Below are positions 16,073-23,946 of a DNA stretch of 64,000 nt, in pieces. The DNA is from Flavobacterium palustre. GTDB taxonomy: Bacteria > Bacteroidota > Bacteroidia > Flavobacteriales > Flavobacteriaceae. The position numbers were made by a program, and so were the translations under genes. The first letter of the stretch is position 1; each line of letters opens with the position of its first letter. The stretch lies in contig NZ_BMGA01000002.1 in assembly GCF_014639535.1 (NCBI RefSeq), forward strand, positions 1 to 64,000. Direction: 5' to 3'. The notes beneath the pieces are model-generated. The model made no database searches. It saw only the letters and a program-made list of their open reading frames with translations, and was not told where the DNA came from.

Positions 16073-18502
16073 ATGCAAAAAGATTTTATCTGTAATAAAA
16101 AGTATGTTTTAGGACTTTTATGGGTTGTTTTTTTTCTTCCTTTTTGGATTAAAGCCCAGGACAAAAAATCCATTCTTGACATAGAGAAAATCTATCTTCA
16201 CACCGATCGATCCACTTATTTTGTTGGCGAAGATTTATGGTACAAAGCTTATAATGTACGTGCCTCAAACAACCTGCTTTTTGATAATAGTAACATTTTG
16301 TATGTCGAATTAATTTCCTCAGATGCTAAAATAATTGCCCGAAACAAAACCAATTTAGAAATGGGTTTAGGTCATGGCGATTTTGCATTACAGGATTCTC
16401 TGGGTGTAAAACCCGGAAAATACCAATTAAGGGCTTATACGAATTGGAATCGGAATTTTGGAGAAGACTTTGTATTTAAAAAAGACATTGAAATCATTGA
16501 TGTTTTTGATTCGAAAGAGAACACAAAAGTTACTCAAAAACCGGTTTTGGAATCTCAAAAATCGAATAGAGAAGTCGCCAAACAAAATGCTTTTAAAGTT
16601 GAATTCTTCCCCGAAGGTGGTTCACTTATAGAAAATGTATCCAGCGTTGTTGGTTTTAAAGCCGTTGATAGGAACGGAAAACCTATTGAAATTATAGGGG
16701 AATTATTGGACTCCAATAATGAATTGGTTACCACTTTTGAAAGTGTTCACGATGGCATGGGGAAATTTCAGTTTGTACCGATGGAAAGTAAAAAGTATTA
16801 TGCTAAAATTAAAACTTCAACAGGAACAGAAATTCGTCAAGAACTTCCTAATGTTCTTCAACAAGGTTATTTGCTCAATTTCAGGACAATAAAAGGTCGA
16901 AATGTTATCAGTATTAACACTAATCAAGCCACTTTATTGCAAAATCCTAATACTCAACTTACGGTGGTTTGCAAAGCCAAAGGAAATTCGTATTTGGAAA
17001 CCGCACAAACTTTAACCGAAACAAGTTTATCTTTTGAATTGCCAAAAGACAAAACTCCCGAAGGAATTAGTCAAATTACATTATTTGACAAAACCAATAG
17101 ACCACATAGCGAGCGATTGATTTACATTGAAAAAGAACATGATTTGGAAGTTGAACTCTCAACTGATAATGATACTTACGAACCTAATGAAAAAGCTATA
17201 GTTTATGTCTCATCTAAGTCAAAAGAAGGATTGCTAAAATCAGCCAGTTTTTCTTTGAGTGTTACCGATATGAATGGAGTTGAAGATGCCAATTTTGATT
17301 CAAATATAAGTTCGTATTTCCTGATGGAATCTGACATTAAAGGAAAAGTAAATCATCCGGGCTATTATTTTGACACCAATAATCCCAAACGATTAGAACA
17401 TTTAGATAATTTATTGTTGACCCAGGGTTGGCGTGATTTTGTATGGAAATCAATGCCAAAACTGGATGAAAAAAACTGTTTTAAAGTAGAAAAAGGGATT
17501 ACTATTTCAGGAAGAGTGAAGCAAGTTTTTGCAGATACTCCATTGGTAAATAATAATTTAACATTGGCTTTGATGAGTAAAAAAAATCATGGAATTTTTA
17601 ATGCAACCACCGATGCTACAGGCAGATTCCAATTTGAAAACTTGCTGTTTTCTGATAAAGCGAATATGTACTTAAACAATGTTAATGAAAAAGGAAAATT
17701 CAGAGGGGAAATTGTTTTGGATTCGATTGAACGGACTCCAATGTTTGTTAGATTAAAAAAGGAAATCATTCTTTTGCCTGAAACAACTCATTCGGTTGTT
17801 AAAAATGTTTCTAAAAAATATATTGCTTTTGGAATAAAACCGGAGAATATGTTGAAAGAAGTTGAAGTGAAGGCTAAGAAAAACAAAATTAATCCATTTT
17901 ACGGAGTTCCTGATTATAGTTATAAGGTAAATAAAATAGAAGCCAATAAATTTTACAATTTTGTTGATTATTTGGAACAAGAGTTGAGAGGTGTTGTTTC
18001 TGTTAATTATGACAGTATAGTAGCAAAAGATGCTTCCAAAATGCCTTTTGCAGTATTAATAGATGGTTTTCAGGCGGTGAGTGGAGATCAATTACTTTCA
18101 GTATCTCCTGATGAAGCACTTAGAATAGAAGTTGTAAGTGGAATACACATACGGGAGCTATATGGCAAACTAACTCTAGTTTCCATTTTTACAAGTGCAA
18201 AAGATGGGCAACGTAAAAAAATAGTTCCTGTCTATGCCGTTAATAAAGAACTAGAAGGCTTTTACACCGCACGCACTTTTTATTCGCCAGATCCTGAAAA
18301 ACCAAATCCTGAGTTGGATAAAAATGTAGGAGTTAGAAATACTATTTATTGGAATCCTTATGTGCATCCTGATAAATCTGGAAATACCAATGTGAATTTT
18401 TATAATACCAAGGTAGAAACTAAAGTAAAAGTAGCTTTAGAAGGAATTACTGGTAGCGGAATTCCTGTGGTTAAGAATATTTATTATAACATTAAAAAAT
18501 AA
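16073..18502 (+). CDS. Plug-domain surface protein, tandem paralog 3
   Basis: Third member of the family (809 residues): signal peptide ending FLPFWIKAQ, then IEKIYLHTDRSTYFVGEDLW, DNLLLTQGWRDFVWK, ITISGRVKQVFADTPLVN and the conserved C-terminal NTIYWNPYVHP and EGITGSGIPVVK. The plug-like part keeps FAVLIDGFQAVSGDQLLSV but has lost the glycine-rich KGPG/YGSEGANG element (now SGIHIRELYGKLTLVSIF). Two stretches (16205-16258, 16796-16903) are identical in DNA to copy 2, including synonymous positions. It starts 23 bases after the preceding gene. As for its paralogs, no barrel is present, so transport through the outer membrane is unlikely. Role unknown. Confidence 0.7.
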   Translation: MQKDFICNKKYVLGLLWVVFFLPFWIKAQDKKSILDIEKIYLHTDRSTYFVGEDLWYKAYNVRASNNLLFDNSNILYVELISSDAKIIARNKTNLEMGLGHGDFALQDSLGVKPGKYQLRAYTNWNRNFGEDFVFKKDIEIIDVFDSKENTKVTQKPVLESQKSNREVAKQNAFKVEFFPEGGSLIENVSSVVGFKAVDRNGKPIEIIGELLDSNNELVTTFESVHDGMGKFQFVPMESKKYYAKIKTSTGTEIRQELPNVLQQGYLLNFRTIKGRNVISINTNQATLLQNPNTQLTVVCKAKGNSYLETAQTLTETSLSFELPKDKTPEGISQITLFDKTNRPHSERLIYIEKEHDLEVELSTDNDTYEPNEKAIVYVSSKSKEGLLKSASFSLSVTDMNGVEDANFDSNISSYFLMESDIKGKVNHPGYYFDTNNPKRLEHLDNLLLTQGWRDFVWKSMPKLDEKNCFKVEKGITISGRVKQVFADTPLVNNNLTLALMSKKNHGIFNATTDATGRFQFENLLFSDKANMYLNNVNEKGKFRGEIVLDSIERTPMFVRLKKEIILLPETTHSVVKNVSKKYIAFGIKPENMLKEVEVKAKKNKINPFYGVPDYSYKVNKIEANKFYNFVDYLEQELRGVVSVNYDSIVAKDASKMPFAVLIDGFQAVSGDQLLSVSPDEALRIEVVSGIHIRELYGKLTLVSIFTSAKDGQRKKIVPVYAVNKELEGFYTARTFYSPDPEKPNPELDKNVGVRNTIYWNPYVHPDKSGNTNVNFYNTKVETKVKVALEGITGSGIPVVKNIYYNIKK

Positions 18503-18591
18503 ATGAAGTCCTGCTGTAATATTTTATTCGGGACAGTACAGGACAATTGTATGATTGAACTCTTATATCTTAGCTTTTTAATTTTTCAATT

Positions 18592-20175
18592 ATGTTAAAA
18601 AAACAATTATTAGGGATTACTTTGGTGCTATTGTGTTTCTCAATTGAAACAAAAGCACAAAATCAAAACATTAAAAATGATGTTTTTTGGGATACCAAAG
18701 ACGGATTGCCTATTTACAGTCAGGGAGGTGGGGTTTTTAAGTTTAAAGATCCCAAAGATGGGATTGAAAAATATTTTTGGTACGGTGTACATTATGAAGA
18801 GGCTGAGAAATACAGAAAAGAGCCTGTGAAAAAATACGATCATTGCACCTTTAAATCAGTAAGCTGTTACAGTTCAACCGACTTGGTCAACTGGACTTTT
18901 GAAGGGGATGTTTTAATGGAAGCTACCGCTAATCCTGACGGCAGGAGAACTTGGGTAGGACGTTTAGGAGTCGCTTTTGTGAAGGAAATCAATAAGTATG
19001 CTTTGTTTGTGCAACACGGAAATCAGGTTTTGGTAGCATTAGCCGATTCTCCTGTGGGGAATTTTATTTGGCATCAAAAAATAAATATGCAGCCTTGGAT
19101 TGGAACTACCAATACCGGCGATCAAACCGTTTTTACGGATGAGGATGGAAAATCTTATCTGATTTATTCTTACGGGCAGGGACGCAATAAAATTTATGTT
19201 TCCGAAATAGGAGTAAAAGACGGCAAAGTGACTATTTTAGACTGTACTAAAATTTTTCAGGGAGCAAGTCGCGAAGGAAATTGCATGTTTAAATACAAAA
19301 ACAAGTACTACATGGCAGCTTCCAATATTTATGGTTGGGATGCCTCTTTTGCTTATTATTTGGTTTCCGATAACATCAGAGGACCTTATTTGCCAACGAA
19401 TGATATGCAAATCATGCCTGGCTCTGAAGAAGATTATGCACATGTAACACAAACCGGATTTTTTTATACCATAAAACAAAAAGACAAAGAAACGGTTTTG
19501 TATTGTGGTGACCGTTGGGCCGATTTTGCGGGGAATGGTTTGGGTTATAATCAGTGGTTTCCACTTTCTTTTAATGGAAGTGAGCCCTATTTTAATTCAT
19601 TAAGTTCGTGGAATCTGGACGAAAAAACCGGAAATTGGAATGTAGCAGCAGATAATAATTATGTGAAAAACGGCAGTTTTGAAGCCGACAGAAATAAAAT
19701 CCCGAGTAGTTTTAAACCCGTTCAGGAACAACTTTTGGGTTGGAAAACAGAAATTATAAAAGGAAATAAAATAAGTATTACAGATAAAAATTCGCCACAA
19801 TTGAATTATTTTAATACCGAGGAGGATAGAAAAGAAGTAATTGGCGAAAAAAGTCTGAATATTACCGACACAATTGATTTTACAAGAGAAATCAGCCAGG
19901 AAATCAGTTCGACACCTTATGTTATTTTAGAAGATGGCGTATATGTTTTTACAGCAAAAGTTAAAAATAGTCCAGGTTTTAGCGAATTGAAAATTTATGC
20001 CAATAGTGGCGGTGTTGAATATAAAGTTGACATGAAAGACGAAAATGTTTCTTGGAAAACCATTCGTATTGATGATGTTTTGGTTAAAAATGGTAAAATC
20101 ACTATCGGATTTTTTGCCAATGGAACAGCAAATGCTTTTTGTTTAATTGACGATGTGACTTTAGTTAAGAAATAA
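18592..20175 (+). CDS. Exported GH43-like glycoside hydrolase with C-terminal binding module
   Basis: A 527-residue protein with a signal peptide (LLGITLVLLCFSIETKAQ). Residues about 30-345 read as a five-bladed beta-propeller of GH43 type: YSQGGGVFKFKDP...YFWYGVHY, CYSSTDLVNWTFEG, RLGVAFVKEINKYALFVQ, TVFTDEDGKSYLIYSYGQG, REGNCMFKYKNKYYMAAS. The GGGVFK/YWYG opening resembles the subfamily that includes exo-beta-1,3-galactanases, where the usual Asp base is missing. Residues about 355-527 (YVKNGSFEADRNKIPSSFKP to AFCLIDDVTLVKK) look like a carbohydrate-binding module. Probably acts on galactan- or arabinan-like side chains outside the cell; the exact substrate is uncertain. It lies 89 bases after plug-domain paralog 3. 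Confidence 0.75.
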   Translation: MLKKQLLGITLVLLCFSIETKAQNQNIKNDVFWDTKDGLPIYSQGGGVFKFKDPKDGIEKYFWYGVHYEEAEKYRKEPVKKYDHCTFKSVSCYSSTDLVNWTFEGDVLMEATANPDGRRTWVGRLGVAFVKEINKYALFVQHGNQVLVALADSPVGNFIWHQKINMQPWIGTTNTGDQTVFTDEDGKSYLIYSYGQGRNKIYVSEIGVKDGKVTILDCTKIFQGASREGNCMFKYKNKYYMAASNIYGWDASFAYYLVSDNIRGPYLPTNDMQIMPGSEEDYAHVTQTGFFYTIKQKDKETVLYCGDRWADFAGNGLGYNQWFPLSFNGSEPYFNSLSSWNLDEKTGNWNVAADNNYVKNGSFEADRNKIPSSFKPVQEQLLGWKTEIIKGNKISITDKNSPQLNYFNTEEDRKEVIGEKSLNITDTIDFTREISQEISSTPYVILEDGVYVFTAKVKNSPGFSELKIYANSGGVEYKVDMKDENVSWKTIRIDDVLVKNGKITIGFFANGTANAFCLIDDVTLVKK

Positions 20176-20200
20176 AAAAAGTTTTCTTGGTTTAAAAATA

Positions 20201-20350
20201 AACCGCAAAGTTCACAAAGACTTGCGCAAAGTAAACGCAAAGCTCTTTAAAGTTTTATTTTAAATCTGCTGAATCTGAGTGCTGAAATTTTTTTTAGCAT
20301 ATTTTTTAAACTTTGTAACCTTTGCGAAAAACTTTTGCGCACTTTGCGGT
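20201..20350. repeat. CGCAAAG-type imperfect palindromic repeat
   Basis: About 45 bases at 20201-20246 contain CAAAG units roughly every 11 bases (ACCGCAAAG, CACAAAG, GCGCAAAG, CGCAAAG). About 40 bases at 20311-20350 are an imperfect inverted copy ending CTTTGCGGT, the exact complement of the outermost left unit at 20202-20210. The pair brackets the intergenic space before the CvfB gene, and the longer TTG reading frame of that gene starts inside it. Confidence 0.7.
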
Positions 20351-20400
20351 CAAAATCATCCCGCAACGTTGTACCTTTGCGACTTAGAAAAAAGAAGAAA

Positions 20401-21255
20401 ATGCTTAAAATAGGAAAATACAATAACTTAAAGATATTACGTGATACCAAAGTAGGTTTGTTTTTAGGGGATCCTGAAAAAGATCCTGAAGGAATTCACG
20501 ATGTCCTTTTGCCTAATAAATATGTCCCTAACGAATTTGAAATAGGAGAGGAACTGATTGTTTTTGTTTATTTAGATCACGAACAACGTCCTGTGGCTAC
20601 CACTTTAGAGCCTTATATTTTGTTGAATGAATTTGCGCTTTTGCGGGTAAATTACATCAATCAGGTAGGTGCTTTTATGGATTGGGGAATGGAAAAAGAT
20701 ATTCTGGTACCGTTTAAGGAACAAGCCCGACCAATGGAAAAAGGGAAACGCTATTTGGTTTACCTTTATATGGACGAAAAAACCAATCGATTAGTTGCTT
20801 CAAGTAAAACGAATCAATTTCTTAATAACGAAACGCTTACGGTTGAAAAAGGCGAAGAAGTGGAGTTGATTGTTTCTCACATTACCGAAATCGGAATTAA
20901 TGTGATTATCAACGAAAAACACAAAGGACTTTTGTATAAAGATGAGGTGTATGACGACAGTATTCGTACCGGTGACAGAATGCGTGGTTATATTAAAAAC
21001 ATTCGACCTGATAACAAAATAGATGTTTCGTTACAAAAACAGGGTTATGAAAGTATTGAGCCTAATGCCGAGAAAATTTTGGACGAACTAAGAGCCAGCC
21101 GTGGTTTTTTAAGACTAAACGATAATTCACATCCCGAAGATATTAAAACGGTTTTGAAGATGAGCAAAAAGACTTTTAAGAAAGCCATAGGTGCTTTGTA
21201 CAAAGAAAAGCTGATCGAAATTAAAGAAGACGGAATTTATCTCGTAAAAGAATAA
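20401..21255 (+). CDS. S1-domain RNA-binding protein, CvfB/YitL family
   Basis: A 284-residue protein with consecutive OB/S1-like domains and a C-terminal winged helix, as in CvfB. Visible parts are MLKIGKYNNLKILRDTKVG, the S1 strands RVNYINQVGAFMDWGMEKDI and SHITEIGINVIINEKHKGLL, and the C-terminal helix-turn-helix-like MSKKTFKKAIGALYKEKLI. The family affects RNA metabolism and virulence-gene expression in Staphylococcus; the role here is only inferred. The ATG at 20401 is used because the longer TTG frame would begin within the intergenic repeat. A -7-like TAccTTTG lies at 20372-20379. Confidence 0.88.
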   Translation: MLKIGKYNNLKILRDTKVGLFLGDPEKDPEGIHDVLLPNKYVPNEFEIGEELIVFVYLDHEQRPVATTLEPYILLNEFALLRVNYINQVGAFMDWGMEKDILVPFKEQARPMEKGKRYLVYLYMDEKTNRLVASSKTNQFLNNETLTVEKGEEVELIVSHITEIGINVIINEKHKGLLYKDEVYDDSIRTGDRMRGYIKNIRPDNKIDVSLQKQGYESIEPNAEKILDELRASRGFLRLNDNSHPEDIKTVLKMSKKTFKKAIGALYKEKLIEIKEDGIYLVKE

Positions 21256-21293
21256 AAGAATTATTGAAAAGGTTTTCGATGTTTCGAAAAAAG

Positions 21294-21328
21294 CAAAAGC
21301 CATCTTTGTAAACAGGAGATGGCTTTTG
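21294..21328. terminator. Bidirectional terminator between convergent genes
   Basis: CAAAAGCCATCT (21294-21305) and AGATGGCTTTTG (21317-21328) are perfect 12-bp arms around an 11-base loop, between the CvfB gene and the convergent NlpC/P60 gene. A/T tails on both sides suit termination in both directions. Confidence 0.8.
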
Positions 21329-21332
21329 TTGT

Positions 21333-22094
21333 TTAGATTATCTTTTTGATTACCCTGAGTTTGTGGGTGTGTTTGTTAGTTTCGGCATTAAAAATCCCCA
21401 GGTGATCGATGCGGTCAATTCTGACCTTTCCGCTGGCATGGATAATGTAATTGTTTTCCATAATAATCCCAACGTGGATGATGTTGCCTTCTTCGTTGTC
21501 AAAGAAAGCCAAATCTCCGGGCTCACTTTCCTCAATAAAACTTAAGGCTTCTCCCTGAGTAGCCTGTTGTGAAGCATCTCTTAATAGTTTATAGCCATTT
21601 AATTTATAAACCATTTGGGTAAAACCGGAACAGTCAATTCCAAAAGGTGTTTTTCCTCCCCATAAGTAGGGAGCATTTAAGTATAAATAAGAAGTGTTGA
21701 TAATGTTCTTCTTGTCCTTGATTCCGTTGACTTTAGTGCCTTCAAACTCGTAATTTTGAGTATTAATTTCGCTGTTATTCAAAAAAGATAATGAAGCTCC
21801 CAGCGGAATAGGAATTAAAGTGTTAGAAGGTCCTGTAATGTATTCGATTAAATCCGAATTTAAAATCAGCGTTTCTTTGGATAATTGTTCGTAATTGGAT
21901 TCTGAAATTTCCTGATACTGTTTTGAATCTACCCAACCTTCGTAGTCATCGTATTGTAATTTAATACGAGACCATTGTTTGTGTTTTTCCAATATTTTAA
22001 AATGTTCGCCAAACAATACCTGAGAAACAATTTCGCTTTTGTCACTAGGTTCAAATCGAAGTGGGATAATGGCTAAATTACAGATTCCAAACAT
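21333..22094 (-). CDS. NlpC/P60 family cell-wall peptidase
   Basis: Predicted gamma-D-glutamyl-diamino-acid endopeptidase acting on peptidoglycan peptides. The 253 residues hold SH3-like domains (PLRFEPSDKSEIVSQVLFGE, WSRIKLQYDDYEGWVDS) followed by the NlpC/P60 domain with catalytic Cys in FGIDCSGFTQMVYKLNG, His in NIIHVGIIMENNYIIHASG, and the GDLAFF segment. The ATG at 22094 (MFGICNLAII) is chosen because the longer frame would start inside the upstream thiolase gene; the gap to that gene is then 13 bases and the two are likely co-transcribed. No clear signal peptide is seen, so how it reaches the wall is open. Confidence 0.87.
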   Translation of the reverse strand: MFGICNLAIIPLRFEPSDKSEIVSQVLFGEHFKILEKHKQWSRIKLQYDDYEGWVDSKQYQEISESNYEQLSKETLILNSDLIEYITGPSNTLIPIPLGASLSFLNNSEINTQNYEFEGTKVNGIKDKKNIINTSYLYLNAPYLWGGKTPFGIDCSGFTQMVYKLNGYKLLRDASQQATQGEALSFIEESEPGDLAFFDNEEGNIIHVGIIMENNYIIHASGKVRIDRIDHLGIFNAETNKHTHKLRVIKKII

Positions 22095-22107
22095 TAATTC
22101 TACTTTT

Positions 22108-23286
22108 TTAGATTCTTTCAATAACAATTGCTGAAGCTCCGCCACCACCGTTGCAAATTGCGGCAGCTCCTATTTTTGCATTATGCTGTTCTAAGATATT
22201 GAGTAAACTTACAATGATTCGGGCACCAGAACATCCCAGAGGATGACCTAAGGCAACTGCTCCTCCGTTGACATTTACTTTTTTACTATCTAAACCAAGG
22301 ATTTTCATATTAGCCAGACCTACAACGGAAAAAGCTTCGTTGAATTCGAAAAAATCCACATCGTTAATTGAAATGCCTGCTTTGTCTAAAGCTTTAGGTA
22401 ATGCTTTGGCAGGACTTGTGGTAAAACATTTAGGTTCTTGTGCAGCATCGGCATAACTTTTTATATAAGCTAAAGGTTTTAGATTTAATTCGGCTGCTTT
22501 TTCCTCGCTCATAATTACTAAGGCAGCAGCACCATCATTTATAGTAGAAGCATTGGCGGCTGTTACGGTTCCGTCTTTGGAGAACACAGGGTTCAGAGAA
22601 GGAATTTTATCTAATTTCACATTAGTGAATTCTTCGTCTTTATTGATGATAATTGGTTCGTCACGTCTTTGCGGAACAGCAACAGGGACTACTTCGTTAT
22701 CGAATTTTCCCGATTCCCAGGCTTCGGCAGCACGTTTATAGGATTCAATGGCAAAATTATCCTGCTCTTCTCTGCTAATATTGTATTCCGAAGCGCAAAG
22801 GTCGGCATAAACGCCCATAGCCTGATTGTCGTAAGCGTCCATAAGACCGTCTTTTTGCATACCGTCAACAAGAGTGGTTGGTCCAAATTTAGTTCCGTTT
22901 CTTAAATGCGTATAGTGAGGAATCAGACTCATGCTTTCCATACCACCAGCTACAACAATTTCGGCATCGCCAGCCTGAATGGCCTGAGCAGCCATCATAA
23001 CCGATTTCATTCCTGAAGCACAAACTTTGTTAATAGTAGTACAAGGAACAGTATTGTTTAGTCCGGCATAAATAGCGGCCTGACGGGCGGGTGCCTGTCC
23101 GGTGCCGGCCTGGATGACATTTCCCATGAGTACTTCGTCAACCAGAGTTGGGTTAAGTTTTATTTTATCTAAAGCTCCTTGTATCGCAATAGCACCAAGT
23201 TTTGGGGCTGAAATATTGGATAATGCTCCCATAAAACTTCCGATTGGTGTTCTAACAGCTGAAACGATAACAATTCTTTTACTCAT
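22108..23286 (-). CDS. Acetyl-CoA acetyltransferase (thiolase)
   Basis: Cytoplasmic thiolase that condenses two acetyl-CoA to acetoacetyl-CoA or cleaves 3-ketoacyl-CoA. The 392-residue length is standard. Catalytic residues fall at the classical positions: Cys89 (TINKVCASGMKSVM), His348 (GGAVALGHPLGCSG) and Cys378 (CNGGGGAS), plus NEAFSVV. The close fit to biosynthetic-thiolase numbering favours a degradative/biosynthetic acetoacetyl-CoA thiolase (AtoB/PhaA type), but chain-length preference cannot be read here. It is the first gene of a two-gene minus-strand unit with the NlpC/P60 gene. A -7-like TAaaTTTG lies at 23319-23326. Confidence 0.94.
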   Translation of the reverse strand: MSKRIVIVSAVRTPIGSFMGALSNISAPKLGAIAIQGALDKIKLNPTLVDEVLMGNVIQAGTGQAPARQAAIYAGLNNTVPCTTINKVCASGMKSVMMAAQAIQAGDAEIVVAGGMESMSLIPHYTHLRNGTKFGPTTLVDGMQKDGLMDAYDNQAMGVYADLCASEYNISREEQDNFAIESYKRAAEAWESGKFDNEVVPVAVPQRRDEPIIINKDEEFTNVKLDKIPSLNPVFSKDGTVTAANASTINDGAAALVIMSEEKAAELNLKPLAYIKSYADAAQEPKCFTTSPAKALPKALDKAGISINDVDFFEFNEAFSVVGLANMKILGLDSKKVNVNGGAVALGHPLGCSGARIIVSLLNILEQHNAKIGAAAICNGGGGASAIVIERI

Positions 23287-23469
23287 GACTGAATGATTAT
23301 TTAATAGTATAGTAGAAGCAAATTTAGTCTTTTTTGTATAAAATTTAGATTTTCAAGAGTTGATTCTATTTTTATAAAAATAGTTTTGTTGATATCCGAA
23401 TCTATATATTTGATTGTGAGAGTATTTAAAATAAAGTAAAAAAAATAATAAAAATAATCGCCAAAATAG

Positions 23470-23500
23470 TTGTGAGAAATGGGATGATGTGTTACATTTG
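23470..23500 (+). promoter_or_regulatory. Predicted promoter of the tRNA cluster
   Basis: TTG (23470-23472) and TAcaTTTG (23493-23500) are 20 bases apart, a close match to the Bacteroidota sigma factor consensus. A start near 23507 would leave a short leader before tRNA-Ser. The next ~240 bases carry three tRNAs with no other promoter in between. Confidence 0.7.
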
Positions 23501-23533
23501 CAACCGCAAAACGAGATACATTCTTTGAGCTTA

Positions 23534-23617
23534 GGAGAGGTGCCAGAGCGGTAATGGAGCAGATTGCTAATCTGTCGACGGGTAACCGTCGCCAGGGTTC
23601 GAGTCCCTGTCTCTCCG
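23534..23617 (+). tRNA. tRNA-Ser (anticodon GCU)
   Basis: Acceptor GGAGAGG pairs with TCTCTCC (one G-U), discriminator G73. The anticodon stem GCAGA/TCTGT has loop TTGCTAA with anticodon GCT, which reads AGC/AGU. A long variable arm (class II) and the T-loop GTTCGAGTCCC are present. No CCA is encoded. Confidence 0.95.
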
Positions 23618-23631
23618 CTTAATTTTTGCCT

Positions 23632-23709
23632 CGGGGTGTAGCGTAGCCCGGTTATCGCGCCTGCTTTGGGAGCAGGAGGCCGCAGGTTCGAATCCTGCCA
23701 CCCCGACCA
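23632..23709 (+). tRNA. tRNA-Pro (anticodon UGG)
   Basis: Acceptor CGGGGTG pairs with CACCCCG, discriminator A at 23706. The anticodon stem CCTGC/GCAGG has loop TTTGGGA, anticodon TGG. T-arm GCAGGTTCGAATCCTGC. The bases after the discriminator read CCA (23707-23709), unlike the two neighbouring tRNA genes, so a genomically encoded CCA or chance are both possible. Confidence 0.95.
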
Positions 23710-23738
23710 AAACTTTACCATAAAGTTTTAAAACAAAT

Positions 23739-23812
23739 GGTTCCATAGCTCAGCTGGATAGAGCAACGCACTTCTAATGCGTAGGTCGAAGGTTCGAATC
23801 CTTCTGGAATCA
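23739..23812 (+). tRNA. tRNA-Arg (anticodon UCU)
   Basis: Acceptor GGTTCCA pairs with TGGAATC (one G-U), discriminator A. The anticodon stem ACGCA/TGCGT has loop CTTCTAA, anticodon TCT reading AGA. T-arm GAAGGTTCGAATCCTTC. No CCA encoded. Confidence 0.95.
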
Positions 23813-23816
23813 CATT

Positions 23817-23850
23817 AAAACCCCTTGATTTCAAGGGGTTTTTTGTTTTT
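23817..23850 (+). terminator. Terminator of the tRNA cluster
   Basis: AAAACCCCTTGA (23817-23828) and TCAAGGGGTTTT (23831-23842) form a perfect 12-bp stem followed by TTGTTTTT. A textbook intrinsic terminator five bases after tRNA-Arg. Confidence 0.9.
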
Positions 23851-23946
23851 GTGACTTTTTTGTTTTTATATTTACAGCTGCAAGAACCTGCTTTTTACAA
23901 CAAAATCAAGAAATTACCGCGGATGAAAATCGAAATAAAACTACTT

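Noticed and set aside
18508-18544. Imperfect inverted repeat GTCCTGCTGT / ACAGTACAGGAC after plug-domain paralog 3
   Set aside because: The arms need a two-base bulge and no T-run follows. It is too weak to call a terminator.
23353-23721. Minus-strand frame of 122 codons containing SNLRPPAPKAGA-like sequence
   Set aside because: It is the reverse complement of the tRNA-Ser and tRNA-Pro genes. Such translated tRNA sequence is a well-known false protein.
23534-23812. tRNA cluster as integration site of a genomic island
   Set aside because: No integrase, no repeated tRNA 3' end and no change of gene style beside it; flanking genes look like ordinary chromosome.
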